From: Rhizomicrobium sp.
GTDB lineage: Bacteria > Pseudomonadota > Alphaproteobacteria > Micropepsales > Micropepsaceae
Direction: 5' to 3'
Length of the DNA: 39,830 nucleotides
Assembly: GCA_025451875.1 (NCBI GenBank)
Contig: JANWJQ010000056.1
Span: 1-39,830 of the forward strand
Shown here: positions 1 through 7,406 of the stretch, in pieces
Position numbering within the stretch: the first letter of the stretch is position 1
Layout of the letters: the number at the start of each line of letters is the position of its first letter
Made by a program: the position numbers and the translations under genes
The notes under the pieces: generated by a model
Databases searched by the model: none
What the model was told of the DNA's origin: nothing
The model's input: the letters and a program-made list of their open reading frames with translations, nothing else

Positions 1-1255
1 ACAGCTTGTGAAAGTTGAGCTGCGCGCCAAGCCGGATGAGCGCGCCGCCAAGGCCGATAGCGGCGCGATCCATGAACACGAATTCGCGCGGCGGACGGAT
101 GCCGCCCATCGCTTTCAACTTTGCATGGACTTCGTTCGCCTGCTTCATGCCGTATTCCGCCGCGGGCACGCCGTCATCGACGACACGCACGCGATCGTCG
201 AGCAACGGCGCGAAGATGAAACCAGCCCACATGTTGAGAATCTTCACCATCTCCGCCGTCGGCTTTTTGAAACCCCAGGCGGCATAGGATCTGGCGGCAA
301 GCTTTTCATCTTTCGTTTGCAAGGCGCGATAAAGCCCGATCACGCCCGCCACGAATTGCGGCGTGAAGGTTCGGATGCAGCCATAATCCAGAAGATTGAT
401 GCCGCCGTCATTGCGCACCGCGTAATTGCCCAGATGCGGATCGCCGTGGATCGCGCCGTAACGCGCGAAGGGCCGCCACCATGCCTTGAACAGCGCGGTG
501 GAAATCGCGTTGCGCATGGGCGGTTTTGCTTTCTCGAACTCCGCAATCGGCGCGCCGTCCAGCCATGTCATCGTCAGAAGGCGCTTGGTCGAGAACGTTT
601 CAAAAGGTTCCGGTACCGCGATATCGTCGCGATCTTTCAGCATGAGCGCATAGAGTTTCATGTGCGCGACTTCGCGCACATAATCGAGTTCTTCGGCGAG
701 GCGTTCGGCGATCTCCTTGCCGAACTCCGTGGTGTCGATGGTGCCGTCAAAACCGCGCTGGAGCATCAATGCGGTTTTGAGCTGGCGCACATCGGCATCC
801 ACCGCTGCGTCCATTGCCGGATATTGCAGCTTGCACGCGAGCCGCGTGCCGTCTTTCGCCACGGCGCGGTGCACCTGGCCCAGCGAAGCCGCCGCGGCTG
901 CCTCCTTGTCGAAAGATTTGAATTTCTTTTCCCAACCCTTGCCGAGTTCCGCTTCCATGCGGCGGCGCACGAAACTTGCGCCCATCGCTGGCGCACTTGC
1001 CTGCAGAGTAAGCAGTGGCGCGGCAACTTCGGGTGGCAACACGCCGGGAACAGTGGCCACGAATTGCGCAACCTTCATCACCGGACCGCGCAAATTGCCG
1101 AGCACGCGCGTGAGATCGGCGGCGTTCTGGGCGGAAATCGCTTTTGTGCCACCCAGGGACCGCGCAGCACCGCGCGCGGCAACACCCGCCAATCCGCTGG
1201 AAACACGCGCAAAGCGCGTAATGCGCTTTCCGATTCCATCCTCGCGTTTGTTCAT
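1..1255 (-). CDS. AarF/ABC1/UbiB-family atypical kinase (3'-truncated by window edge)
   Basis: The leftward reading frame opens at an ATG at 1253-1255 and stays open to the window edge, giving about 418 codons without a stop; the C-terminus is missing. The translation has ABC1-family hallmarks: an Ala-rich loop ending SLGQVH that replaces the usual P-loop, a Lys in the strand CKLQYP, and the catalytic/metal stretch HGDPHLGN followed by LLDYG. Family members are ATP-binding atypical kinases or ATPases that support ubiquinone biosynthesis or membrane-lipid homeostasis; the substrate of this one is not known. The family KxGQ signature reads KVAQ here, a Gly-to-Ala change. The gene diverges from the sigma-54 regulator to its right, sharing a gap of about 180 bp. 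A long open frame on the opposite strand is Arg/His-rich and looks like an antisense shadow. Confidence 0.88.
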   Translation of the reverse strand, partial: MNKREDGIGKRITRFARVSSGLAGVAARGAARSLGGTKAISAQNAADLTRVLGNLRGPVMKVAQFVATVPGVLPPEVAAPLLTLQASAPAMGASFVRRRMEAELGKGWEKKFKSFDKEAAAAASLGQVHRAVAKDGTRLACKLQYPAMDAAVDADVRQLKTALMLQRGFDGTIDTTEFGKEIAERLAEELDYVREVAHMKLYALMLKDRDDIAVPEPFETFSTKRLLTMTWLDGAPIAEFEKAKPPMRNAISTALFKAWWRPFARYGAIHGDPHLGNYAVRNDGGINLLDYGCIRTFTPQFVAGVIGLYRALQTKDEKLAARSYAAWGFKKPTAEMVKILNMWAGFIFAPLLDDRVRVVDDGVPAAEYGMKQANEVHAKLKAMGGIRPPREFVFMDRAAIGLGGALIRLGAQLNFHKL

Positions 1256-1375
1256 GAGGTCTTACCGCGCGACACGCGCGCTAAGAGTTCCTTCATCATC
1301 TTCGCCGCCTTTGCTGACCGATCCTCACCGCAAATGCTTTTGTCGTCCATTCGCAAGGTGTCGCAAAGCGAGACC

Positions 1376-1390
1376 TTAAAGCGGATTTTA
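1376..1390 (+). promoter_or_regulatory. Candidate CtrA-type box upstream of the sigma-54 regulator
   Basis: TTAA at 1376-1379, seven bases, then TTTA at 1387-1390 followed by CC. This differs by one base from the Caulobacter CtrA consensus TTAA-N7-TTAA and lies 45 bp before the ATG of the downstream regulator. From memory, Caulobacter tacA is CtrA-activated, which would fit the resemblance of the downstream gene. With one mismatch the site could be chance, so this is an inference only. Confidence 0.3.
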
Positions 1391-1434
1391 CCATTGGGGG
1401 ACGATTATCCGTGCGCGAAGGGACCCGAAAGAAC

Positions 1435-2952
1435 ATGGCGCAGACAATCCTCATCGTTGACGACGATCCCGTGCAGCGCCGCCTGCTCGAAGCCGCGATC
1501 ACGCGCTCGGGCATGACGGTCGTGACCGCCCCCGGCGGACAGCCCGCGCTCGACCTGCTTTCCGGCCCGCGCGGCGACCAGATTTCGCTCATGCTTCTCG
1601 ATCTCGTGATGCCGGACATGGACGGTTTGCAGGTCATGGAGAAGATGCGCGGCCAGCATCCCGAACTCCCCGTCATCGTGCTCACCGCAAAAGGCGGCAT
1701 CGATTCCGCCGTGGAAGCCATGCGCGCAGGCGCCAGCGACTTCCTTGTGAAGCCGGCGAGCCCGGAACGCATCACCGTTTCCATCCGCAACGCGCTGAAG
1801 ATCGGCACGCTGACGGGCGAGGTCACGCGCCTCAAGAAGAAGACGGAAAACCGCCTGGTCTTCGACGATCTCATCGCCACCTCCGGCGAGATGAAGCAGG
1901 TTATCCGTCTGGGCCAGCGCGCGGCGCAGTCCAACATTCCGATTCTCATCGAAGGCGAAAGCGGCGCGGGCAAGGAACTCATCGCGCGCGCGATCCAGGG
2001 TTCGTCCGAACGCGCGGGCAAGCCGTTCATCACGGTGAACTGCGGCGCCATTCCGGAAAACCTGATCGAATCCATCCTGTTCGGTCACGAGAAGGGCTCA
2101 TTCACCGGCGCCTCCGACAAGCATCTGGGCAAGTTCCAGGAGGCGGACGGCGGCACGCTCTTTCTCGACGAAATCGGCGAGCTGCGCCTCGACATGCAGG
2201 TGAAGCTGCTGCGCGCGCTGCAGGAAGGCGAAGTCGATCCGGTCGGCTCCAAGCGTCCCGTCAAAGTCGATGTGCGCATCGTCTCCGCCACCAATCGCGA
2301 TCTTGCCGAGCGCGTGCGCGAAGGCCTGTTCCGCGAAGACCTCTATTATCGCCTGAACGTATTTCCGATCTTCGTGCCACCGCTGCGCCAGCGCCACGAA
2401 GACGTGCCTGCCCTCGCCCGCCACTTCATCGCCCGCTTCGCCGCGGAAGAGAACAAGGCGGTGACCGGCCTGACGCCGGAAGCGACCGACCTGATCGAAC
2501 GCTTCACCTGGCCGGGCAACGTGCGCCAGCTGGAGAACACGATTTTCCGCGCCGTCGTGCTTTGTGATGGCACGGTTCTGGACGTCTGCGACTTCCCGCA
2601 GATCGCCTCCGCGCTCGGCGTCGAGTTGCAAGGCCGCCGTCCCAATCCGATGATGGCGCCCGCGCCGGCCTACGCGCCGTCATTGCATGCGCCGATGCAG
2701 CACAGCCACGTTACGCCCGCGCACGCTTCGCCCTACGCTCTGGCGGCGATGGATGGTGGCGGACACATGCGCAAGCTGGAAGACGTCGAATCCGAAATGA
2801 TCCGCCTGGCGATCTCGCATTATGAAGGACACATGTCCGAAGTGGCGCGCCGTCTGGGCATCGGCCGCTCGACGCTCTATCGCAAGCTGAAGGATTTGGG
2901 CCTCGAACAGCACATCGAGGAAAGCGAAGAGGCCAAACGCGCCGCGGGTTGA
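1435..2952 (+). CDS. Sigma-54-dependent response regulator, NtrC family (TacA-like)
   Basis: A 505-residue three-domain activator. An N-terminal receiver carries the acidic pocket DDD (residues 9-11) and a phosphoacceptor Asp56 in LLDLVMP. A central AAA+ domain follows, with Walker A GESGAGKE (174-181), the sigma-54 contact loop GSFTGA (221-226) and Walker B LFLDEIGE. A Fis-type helix-turn-helix sits at the C-terminus (SEVARRLGIGRSTLYRKL). Such proteins open promoters of sigma-54 RNA polymerase after phosphorylation by a sensor or phosphotransfer protein. The C-terminal layout resembles Caulobacter TacA, which acts in polar and stalk development; this is a recollected similarity, not proof of orthology. 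I chose the ATG at 1435 because the family starts just before the first beta-strand; a GTG at 1411 would add eight residues. No partner histidine kinase is in the window. Confidence 0.9.
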   Translation: MAQTILIVDDDPVQRRLLEAAITRSGMTVVTAPGGQPALDLLSGPRGDQISLMLLDLVMPDMDGLQVMEKMRGQHPELPVIVLTAKGGIDSAVEAMRAGASDFLVKPASPERITVSIRNALKIGTLTGEVTRLKKKTENRLVFDDLIATSGEMKQVIRLGQRAAQSNIPILIEGESGAGKELIARAIQGSSERAGKPFITVNCGAIPENLIESILFGHEKGSFTGASDKHLGKFQEADGGTLFLDEIGELRLDMQVKLLRALQEGEVDPVGSKRPVKVDVRIVSATNRDLAERVREGLFREDLYYRLNVFPIFVPPLRQRHEDVPALARHFIARFAAEENKAVTGLTPEATDLIERFTWPGNVRQLENTIFRAVVLCDGTVLDVCDFPQIASALGVELQGRRPNPMMAPAPAYAPSLHAPMQHSHVTPAHASPYALAAMDGGGHMRKLEDVESEMIRLAISHYEGHMSEVARRLGIGRSTLYRKLKDLGLEQHIEESEEAKRAAG

Positions 2953-2987
2953 TCCTTCGTGGCGCGCTCACGCGCACCTCAAGATGA
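2952..2987. repeat. Imperfect palindromic element after the regulator stop codon
   Basis: A hairpin-forming stretch with core GCGCG-ctca-CGCGC (2962-2975) and flanking complementarity between ATC at 2952-2954 and GAT at 2983-2985. The wording (ATCCTTCG...CTCAAGATGA) looks like the short dispersed palindromic repeats common between genes in alphaproteobacteria. It begins inside the stop codon of the regulator and fills much of the convergent gap to gapR. There is no T-run, so it is not a classical rho-independent terminator. Confidence 0.45.
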
Positions 2988-3025
2988 CGTCATGGCGAGG
3001 TGGCGGCACAACCGCCCTCGAACCA

Positions 3026-3274
3026 TTACTCGCGGCCCATGCCCAGCGCGCTGAGATACAAATCCAGGATCGCGTCCTGTTCCTGACGGTCGGCGGTGTC
3101 GAGCTTACGAAGCCGCACGACCTGGCGCATGATCTTCACATCGAAGCCCGTGCCCTTGGCTTCGGAATAGACTTCGCGGATATCGGTGGCGAGCGCCGCC
3201 TTTTCTTCCTCAAGACGCTCGATGCGCTCGATGAAGGATTTCAGATGTTCTTTCGCGAAGCCTGTCTTGGCCAT
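3026..3274 (-). CDS. gapR: GapR-family nucleoid-associated protein (DUF2312/UPF0335)
   Basis: An 82-residue, charged, coiled-coil-rich protein matching the DUF2312/UPF0335 family in length and pattern: an N-terminal helix rich in Glu and Lys ([16 protein letters not shown]), then [27 protein letters not shown] split over a second helix pair, and an acidic tail. In Caulobacter the family member GapR binds overtwisted, AT-rich DNA ahead of replication and transcription machinery and aids topoisomerases. The start ATG at 3274 gives the usual family N-terminus. It is transcribed leftward, 97 bp downstream of the amidohydrolase/DUF1244 gene, and converges on the sigma-54 regulator. The family assignment is firm; the function is carried over from Caulobacter. 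Confidence 0.9.
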   Translation of the reverse strand: MAKTGFAKEHLKSFIERIERLEEEKAALATDIREVYSEAKGTGFDVKIMRQVVRLRKLDTADRQEQDAILDLYLSALGMGRE

Positions 3275-3371
3275 TGCCTGCTCTCACTGCCGGAAGGGCG
3301 CGGAACCTAGCCCGGGGCTGCGGCGGCCTTCAACGGGCGGAACAGCGATTAGCTGTGAGTCTTCTGCGGCC

Positions 3372-3683
3372 TTATTTTTTGCCTGCCGCTTCGCTGCTTG
3401 AGGCGCGCTCAAATGCGGCCTTCTGTTCCGCGCTGGCTTCCCTTTGGTGGCGCTTTTTCCACTCGGCGGGCGGCATGCCATAGACGATTTCGCGCGCCTG
3501 ATCCTTTTCCAGCGCGATTCCCTTTTCCGCCGCCGCCTCGCGATACCAATCGCCCAGACAGTTGCGGCAAAAGCCCGCCAGATTCATCAGGTCGATATTC
3601 TGGACATCGGTGCGTTCGCGCAAATGCGCAACGAGGCGGCGAAAAGCGGCCGCTTCCAGTTCGGTGCGTGTCTTCTCATCCAT
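3372..3683 (-). CDS. DUF1244 protein from a probable internal start
   Basis: Initiation at the in-frame ATG at 3683 would give a 103-residue protein starting MDEKTRTELEAAAFRRL, which is the usual start and length of stand-alone DUF1244 proteins in alphaproteobacteria. A GGAAGGAG sequence lies eight bases upstream of this ATG, one of the best ribosome-binding sites in the window. The conserved Cys pair in FCRNC suggests metal or thiol chemistry, but the family function is unknown to me. Whether the cell makes the free domain, the fusion or both cannot be read from DNA. Confidence 0.6.
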   Translation of the reverse strand: MDEKTRTELEAAAFRRLVAHLRERTDVQNIDLMNLAGFCRNCLGDWYREAAAEKGIALEKDQAREIVYGMPPAEWKKRHQREASAEQKAAFERASSSEAAGKK

Positions 3684-4475
3684 CGGTGTTGCTCCTTCCG
3701 GCGCGGCGAGCGCGCGCGTGTATTGAATTTTCGCGGGCCCCATCGCCTGCAGGGCTTCGTCGAGTATCGGCTTGAGGCGCGCCGCGAATGCCGCTGCCGC
3801 ATCCGGTGTCGCGATCAGATCCTGCCGGATCTCGACCAGCACATGCGGCAGGCCGTTGAGCGAACCGTGCACATACATGCAATCGCCTTCAAGCTCGCCC
3901 TTGTAAGGCTCGTTGTCGCCGACCGTGAACCCGGCGCGCTTCAAAGCCACCATCAGCGGATGGGCGAGACGTCCATCCTTGTCCCACAACACGCCGACCT
4001 CCCACGGCCGTTTGAAGCCCTTCCAAACCGGGGTGAAACTATGCATCGAGATGATGGTGGGAATGACGCCCGCCGCGCGCAATACCGCGATCTCATTCGC
4101 GATGGCCGCGTGATAGGGGCGATAGAAAAGATCGATCCGCTTTTGGACTTCCGCAGCATCGGCATGGCGGTTGCCGGGAATGATCCGCCCGTCCGACAGT
4201 TTCATGACGAGCGTGGGATCGTCCGCGCCACGATTCAGATCGATCAGCAGCCGCGACCATCCCGCCAGAACCGCCGGCGCGTCATAGGCCCCGGCCAGCG
4301 CGCGGGTGACTGCCGCCGCGCCGATGTCGGAGGCGATATGCGCCGCAAAAGCGCCCTCTTCCAGGCCCAAAGTGCCATATGCTTCCGGCACCCTGTTGGA
4401 CGCATGATCGCAGACGAAAAGGATATCGGCGCGTCGTGCGGCAGGCTGCAAAAGCTCAAAAGCGGACTCGGTCAT
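3372..4475 (-). CDS. N-formylglutamate amidohydrolase fused in frame to DUF1244
   Basis: A 367-residue frame in two parts. Residues 1-264 form an N-formylglutamate amidohydrolase-family domain (FVCDHASN near the N-terminus, IDLNRG, a downstream SMHSF strand, and VEIRQDLI), related to zinc-dependent hydrolases that release formate from N-formylglutamate. Residues 265-367 are a complete DUF1244 protein (FRRLVAHLRERTDVQNIDLM..., AGFCRNCLGDWY, REIVYGMPPAEW). In relatives these are normally two adjacent genes; here no stop separates them. The ATG at 4475 is chosen because the domain starts immediately after it; the open frame runs much further upstream across the opposite strand of pyruvate kinase, which is an artefact. 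An internal Shine-Dalgarno and ATG suggest DUF1244 is also made alone. It diverges from the DUF1036 gene. Confidence 0.85.
   Translation of the reverse strand: MTESAFELLQPAARRADILFVCDHASNRVPEAYGTLGLEEGAFAAHIASDIGAAAVTRALAGAYDAPAVLAGWSRLLIDLNRGADDPTLVMKLSDGRIIPGNRHADAAEVQKRIDLFYRPYHAAIANEIAVLRAAGVIPTIISMHSFTPVWKGFKRPWEVGVLWDKDGRLAHPLMVALKRAGFTVGDNEPYKGELEGDCMYVHGSLNGLPHVLVEIRQDLIATPDAAAAFAARLKPILDEALQAMGPAKIQYTRALAAPEGATPMDEKTRTELEAAAFRRLVAHLRERTDVQNIDLMNLAGFCRNCLGDWYREAAAEKGIALEKDQAREIVYGMPPAEWKKRHQREASAEQKAAFERASSSEAAGKK
3692..3699 (-). promoter_or_regulatory. Internal Shine-Dalgarno for the DUF1244 domain
   Basis: On the minus strand this reads GGAAGGAG, eight bases before the in-frame ATG at 3681-3683. 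It encodes part of the linker (PEGA) between the amidohydrolase and DUF1244 domains, so the ribosome site sits inside an open reading frame. Confidence 0.6.
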
Positions 4476-4535
4476 GCGCACAGCATATCCCAAGCCTGCG
4501 TTGACAGGATCGCGCGCCTGCGCGACACGCTGACC

Positions 4536-4943
4536 ATGCGATTCATACCCGCTCTTGGGGCCGCCCTCGCCCTCCTGCCGCTTCTGCCTCTGCCTGCCCA
4601 TGCCGCCCTGACCGTCTGCAACCGCACGGGCAAGGCGGCGCGCGTGGCGGTGGGCCGTTTCGACGGCACGGCTTGGCTCAGCGAGGGATGGTGGATTGTC
4701 GCGCCAAAAAAATGCGACGCCGTGGTGCCGGGCAAACTGAAGGCGCGTTACTACTATCTCTATGCCACGGATGGCGGCGCGGGTTCCTGGGATGGCGCGC
4801 GGCAATTCTGCGTCGGCACGGGGGACGACAAATTCCAGTCGCGTGTGCGCAGCCATTGCGCGGCACATGGCATGGACAGCAAGGGTTTTTTCGCGGTGGA
4901 TACAAAAGACGCCGCCGACTACACCCAATCTCTTTCGGATTGA
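4536..4943 (+). CDS. Secreted DUF1036 protein
   Basis: A 135-residue protein with a clear signal peptide: a basic start (MRF), a Leu/Pro/Ala-rich hydrophobic core, and a probable cleavage after AHA near residue 23. The mature part matches DUF1036: it begins LTVCNRTGK, contains SEGWW and four Cys residues (VC, KKC, QFC, SHC) that could form two disulfides in the periplasm. No biochemical function is established to my knowledge. It ends three bases before pyk, and DUF1036 genes are often found beside pyk in alphaproteobacteria, so the two are probably cotranscribed. The start ATG at 4536 is the only one that places a signal peptide correctly. Confidence 0.85.
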   Translation: MRFIPALGAALALLPLLPLPAHAALTVCNRTGKAARVAVGRFDGTAWLSEGWWIVAPKKCDAVVPGKLKARYYYLYATDGGAGSWDGARQFCVGTGDDKFQSRVRSHCAAHGMDSKGFFAVDTKDAADYTQSLSD

Positions 4944-4946
4944 GAC

Positions 4947-6368
4947 ATGAGACGCCAACGCAAAACAAAAATACTGGCGACCTTGGGACCGGCCTCTTCC
5001 GAGCCCGACCAGATGAAGAAATTGTTCGAGGCGGGTGTGGATGTGTTCCGCATCAATATGAGTCACACCAGCCACGACCTTCTGAAGACACTGCACGGCC
5101 GCGTGCGGGCGCTGGAGGAAGAAGAGGGACGGCCCATCGCCATCCTCGTCGATCTTCAGGGACCGAAGATCCGGCTGGGCACATTGCCGGGCGGACAGAT
5201 CACGTTGAAAGAGGGCCAGCGCATCAAGCTGATCCGCGCGAGTTCTTCCACCGATCCCGACGTGCTGCCGATCCCGCATGGCGAGATCTTCACGGCGCTG
5301 AAGCAGAAGCACGTTCTTCTGATCGATGACGGCAAAGTGCGGCTGCGGACCTTCGCCTCCAAACCCGATGGCGCGGAAGCCTTCGTGGAAGTGGGTGGCG
5401 TGCTGAAAGACAAGAAGGGCGTGAACCTTCCCGACACCCTGCTGCCGCTTTCCGCCATGACCGACAAGGACAAGGCGGATCTGGAAGCGGCGTTGGCGCT
5501 GGGTGTGGACTGGATCGCGCTTTCCTTCGTGCAGCGTCCCGACGATGTCGCCGAATTGCGCAAGCTGGTGCGTGGGCGCGCGGCCATTCTGGCAAAGATC
5601 GAAAAGCCCAAGGCCATCGAATCGCTGGACGCCATTCTGGAATTGTCCGACGCGCTGATGGTGGCGCGCGGCGATCTCGGCGTGGAGCTTCCGCTGGAAA
5701 TGGTCCCCGGACGGCAGAAACAGATCACGCGTGCGGCACGGCGGGCGGGAAAGCCGGTCGTCGTTGCCACGCAGATGCTGGAATCGATGATCAACTCGCC
5801 CACGCCGACGCGCGCGGAAGTCTCCGATGTCGCCACGGCGGTGTTCGATGGCGCTGATGCGGTGATGCTGTCGGCGGAAACCGCATCCGGCTCTTATTCC
5901 GTGGAGGCGGTGACGGTGATGGACCGCACGGCATTCGCGGTGGAGAACGATCCGCTTTATCAGTCCACGCTCGAAGCCCAGCGCGATACACCGCTGGAGA
6001 CAACGCCCGACGCCATCATGCAAGCGGTGCATGACGTGACGCACACCATTCACGCCAAATGCATTGTGTGCTGGACCGGATCGGGATCGACGGGCTTGCG
6101 CGCGGCGCGCGAGCGGCCGGAAGCGCCGATCATCGCGCTGACGCCCTCCATCCAGACCGCGCGGCGGCTTTGCATCGCGTGGGGGCTGCATTGCGTGCTC
6201 ACCGAAGACGCGCACGATCTGGACGATGTGGTGGAACGCGCCGCAGAGATTGCCTATCGCGAGGGCTTCGCGAAGGCCGGCGAGCGCATCGTCGTCACCG
6301 CGGGCGTGCCGCTGGGAACGCCGGGCGCGACGAACCTGTTGCGCGTGGCCTTCGTCGGCGGCAAGTGA
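4947..6368 (+). CDS. pyk: Pyruvate kinase
   Basis: A 473-residue cytoplasmic glycolytic enzyme transferring phosphate from phosphoenolpyruvate to ADP. Diagnostic segments appear in order: RKTKILATLGPAS and VFRINMSH at the N-terminus, LVDLQGPKIR, the signature AKIEKPKAIE with the catalytic Lys, VARGDLGVELPLE, KPVVVATQMLESM, and AVMLSAETA. The length is normal for a bacterial type II enzyme. It follows the DUF1036 gene by three bases. Its stop TGA (6366-6368) directly abuts the reverse-strand stop of the next gene, forming TGATCA, so there is no room for a terminator between them. Confidence 0.97.
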   Translation: MRRQRKTKILATLGPASSEPDQMKKLFEAGVDVFRINMSHTSHDLLKTLHGRVRALEEEEGRPIAILVDLQGPKIRLGTLPGGQITLKEGQRIKLIRASSSTDPDVLPIPHGEIFTALKQKHVLLIDDGKVRLRTFASKPDGAEAFVEVGGVLKDKKGVNLPDTLLPLSAMTDKDKADLEAALALGVDWIALSFVQRPDDVAELRKLVRGRAAILAKIEKPKAIESLDAILELSDALMVARGDLGVELPLEMVPGRQKQITRAARRAGKPVVVATQMLESMINSPTPTRAEVSDVATAVFDGADAVMLSAETASGSYSVEAVTVMDRTAFAVENDPLYQSTLEAQRDTPLETTPDAIMQAVHDVTHTIHAKCIVCWTGSGSTGLRAARERPEAPIIALTPSIQTARRLCIAWGLHCVLTEDAHDLDDVVERAAEIAYREGFAKAGERIVVTAGVPLGTPGATNLLRVAFVGGK

Positions 6369-6803
6369 TCAGGAACTTAGATCGCAGGTCGGCACTTTCG
6401 AGCTTGGCGTGACACGAACGTCCTTGAAGACGATGTGTCCGTAAGTTTGAACCGCTGGGCCTGCGGTACTTTTGTAAACCCATACGGTGCCATCGTTCGA
6501 TTGGGTCTGGTAGTCCTCGATATCCAACGTCCAGAAGCCGTCGCGGGCTTCGGTGATCATGCGCAATTGGCCGTTGGCATAGGTCCAATGACCGGTGTCG
6601 GTGTTGTCCAGTTCACCCGGCACAAGACATTTGCGGAATTCGACGGTGAAAGTGCCGTCAGCGCGGAAATGCGAAATGGAGATGGTGCGATAGCCGCCAT
6701 AGACCGCTTCCTCAAACCAGTCGCCGACGATGGATGCTTCAGCGGCTTGCGCCCCCTGTGAGGCCAGAAGGCCCGCGATCAATGCAAAGCAAGCGGCACG
6801 CAA
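6369..6803 (-). CDS. Small secreted protein of unknown function, last gene of the glycolate operon
   Basis: A 144-residue protein with a signal peptide (RAACFALIAGLLASQGAQA, cleavage near residue 20) and a mature part rich in beta-strand patterns (GDWFEEAVYGGYRTISISHF, GTFTVEFRKC, GHWTYANGQLRM). It could be a small barrel of lipocalin-like type, but I do not recognise a family. Two Cys residues could pair. The only usable start is TTG at 6803, which follows directly on the TGA of the upstream TPR gene in the same frame (TGATTG). A GAAGGCGAG stretch upstream can serve as ribosome site. Translation is therefore probably coupled to the TPR gene. The stop abuts that of pyk. Confidence 0.6.
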   Translation of the reverse strand: MRAACFALIAGLLASQGAQAAEASIVGDWFEEAVYGGYRTISISHFRADGTFTVEFRKCLVPGELDNTDTGHWTYANGQLRMITEARDGFWTLDIEDYQTQSNDGTVWVYKSTAGPAVQTYGHIVFKDVRVTPSSKVPTCDLSS

Positions 6804-7406
6804 TCAGATTTTCTCGCCTTCGACTTGCCGCGCGAGTTGCTGCACCTGCTTGTCGAGACCTTCGTAATAAGGATCGAGCGCGAGCGCCTTGCGGTAATAT
6901 TGGAGCGCCTGCTTCTTGTCACCATATTCGGAGAGAATTCTGGCGAGATCGGCATAGGCCTGGAACTGGCGCGGGTTCAGCGTGATCGCGCGGTTCAGAT
7001 AGATGATCGCGGTTTTGTCGTCGTCCGCGTCGGCGGCCATCATGCCGCGCACATGCCAGGCTTCCGCGAAACCGGGTGCGATGTCGGTGATGGATTCCAG
7101 AAGCTTCGCGGAGGTGTCGTTGTCGCCTCCATGGGCGGCAGCGGCGGCGCGCACCATCAGAAGATCGATGCTGGCGCTGCCGGACTGGTTGAACAGCACC
7201 AAAATCTGCGACTCGATCGGCTTGGCCGCCTCCGGCGATCCGGCCTTGGCGAGCTTGGGCATGAGTTTGTCGATCTGCTTGGCCGCATAAGGCGCAAGTT
7301 GCGGCGGCGCACTGGCCGCAAGAACGGGCGATGCGAAAACGAGTGCGGCGGCGAGAGCAAAACAGCGCATGTAGAGAATGTAGCGTGGAGCTTTCGCAGG
7401 CGCCAT
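6804..7406 (-). CDS. Exported TPR-repeat protein downstream of glcF
   Basis: A 200-residue protein: a signal peptide (MAPAKAPRYILYMRCFALAA... ending near SPVLA), then helical TPR-like repeats, the clearest being AIIYLNRAITLNPRQFQAYADLARIL and ALQYYRKALALDPYY. TPR proteins act as protein-binding scaffolds; no partner is evident. Two starts are possible. ATG at 7406 overlaps the glcF stop as TGATG, so I prefer it for coupling; ATG at 7370 would give a shorter, equally good signal peptide. Neither has a strong Shine-Dalgarno. Its position inside the glc operon suggests shared expression with glycolate oxidase, but not a shared function. Confidence 0.75.
   Translation of the reverse strand: MAPAKAPRYILYMRCFALAAALVFASPVLAASAPPQLAPYAAKQIDKLMPKLAKAGSPEAAKPIESQILVLFNQSGSASIDLLMVRAAAAAHGGDNDTSAKLLESITDIAPGFAEAWHVRGMMAADADDDKTAIIYLNRAITLNPRQFQAYADLARILSEYGDKKQALQYYRKALALDPYYEGLDKQVQQLARQVEGEKI

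Noticed and set aside
8-1516. 502-codon plus-strand frame opposite the AarF-family gene
   Set aside because: The minus-strand reading has unmistakable kinase-family motifs; the plus frame has none and runs into the sigma-54 regulator.
4476-6215. Upstream extension of the amidohydrolase frame across pyruvate kinase (947 codons in all)
   Set aside because: The extension is antisense to pyk and DUF1036 and has no family match; the hydrolase domain begins right after the ATG at 4475.
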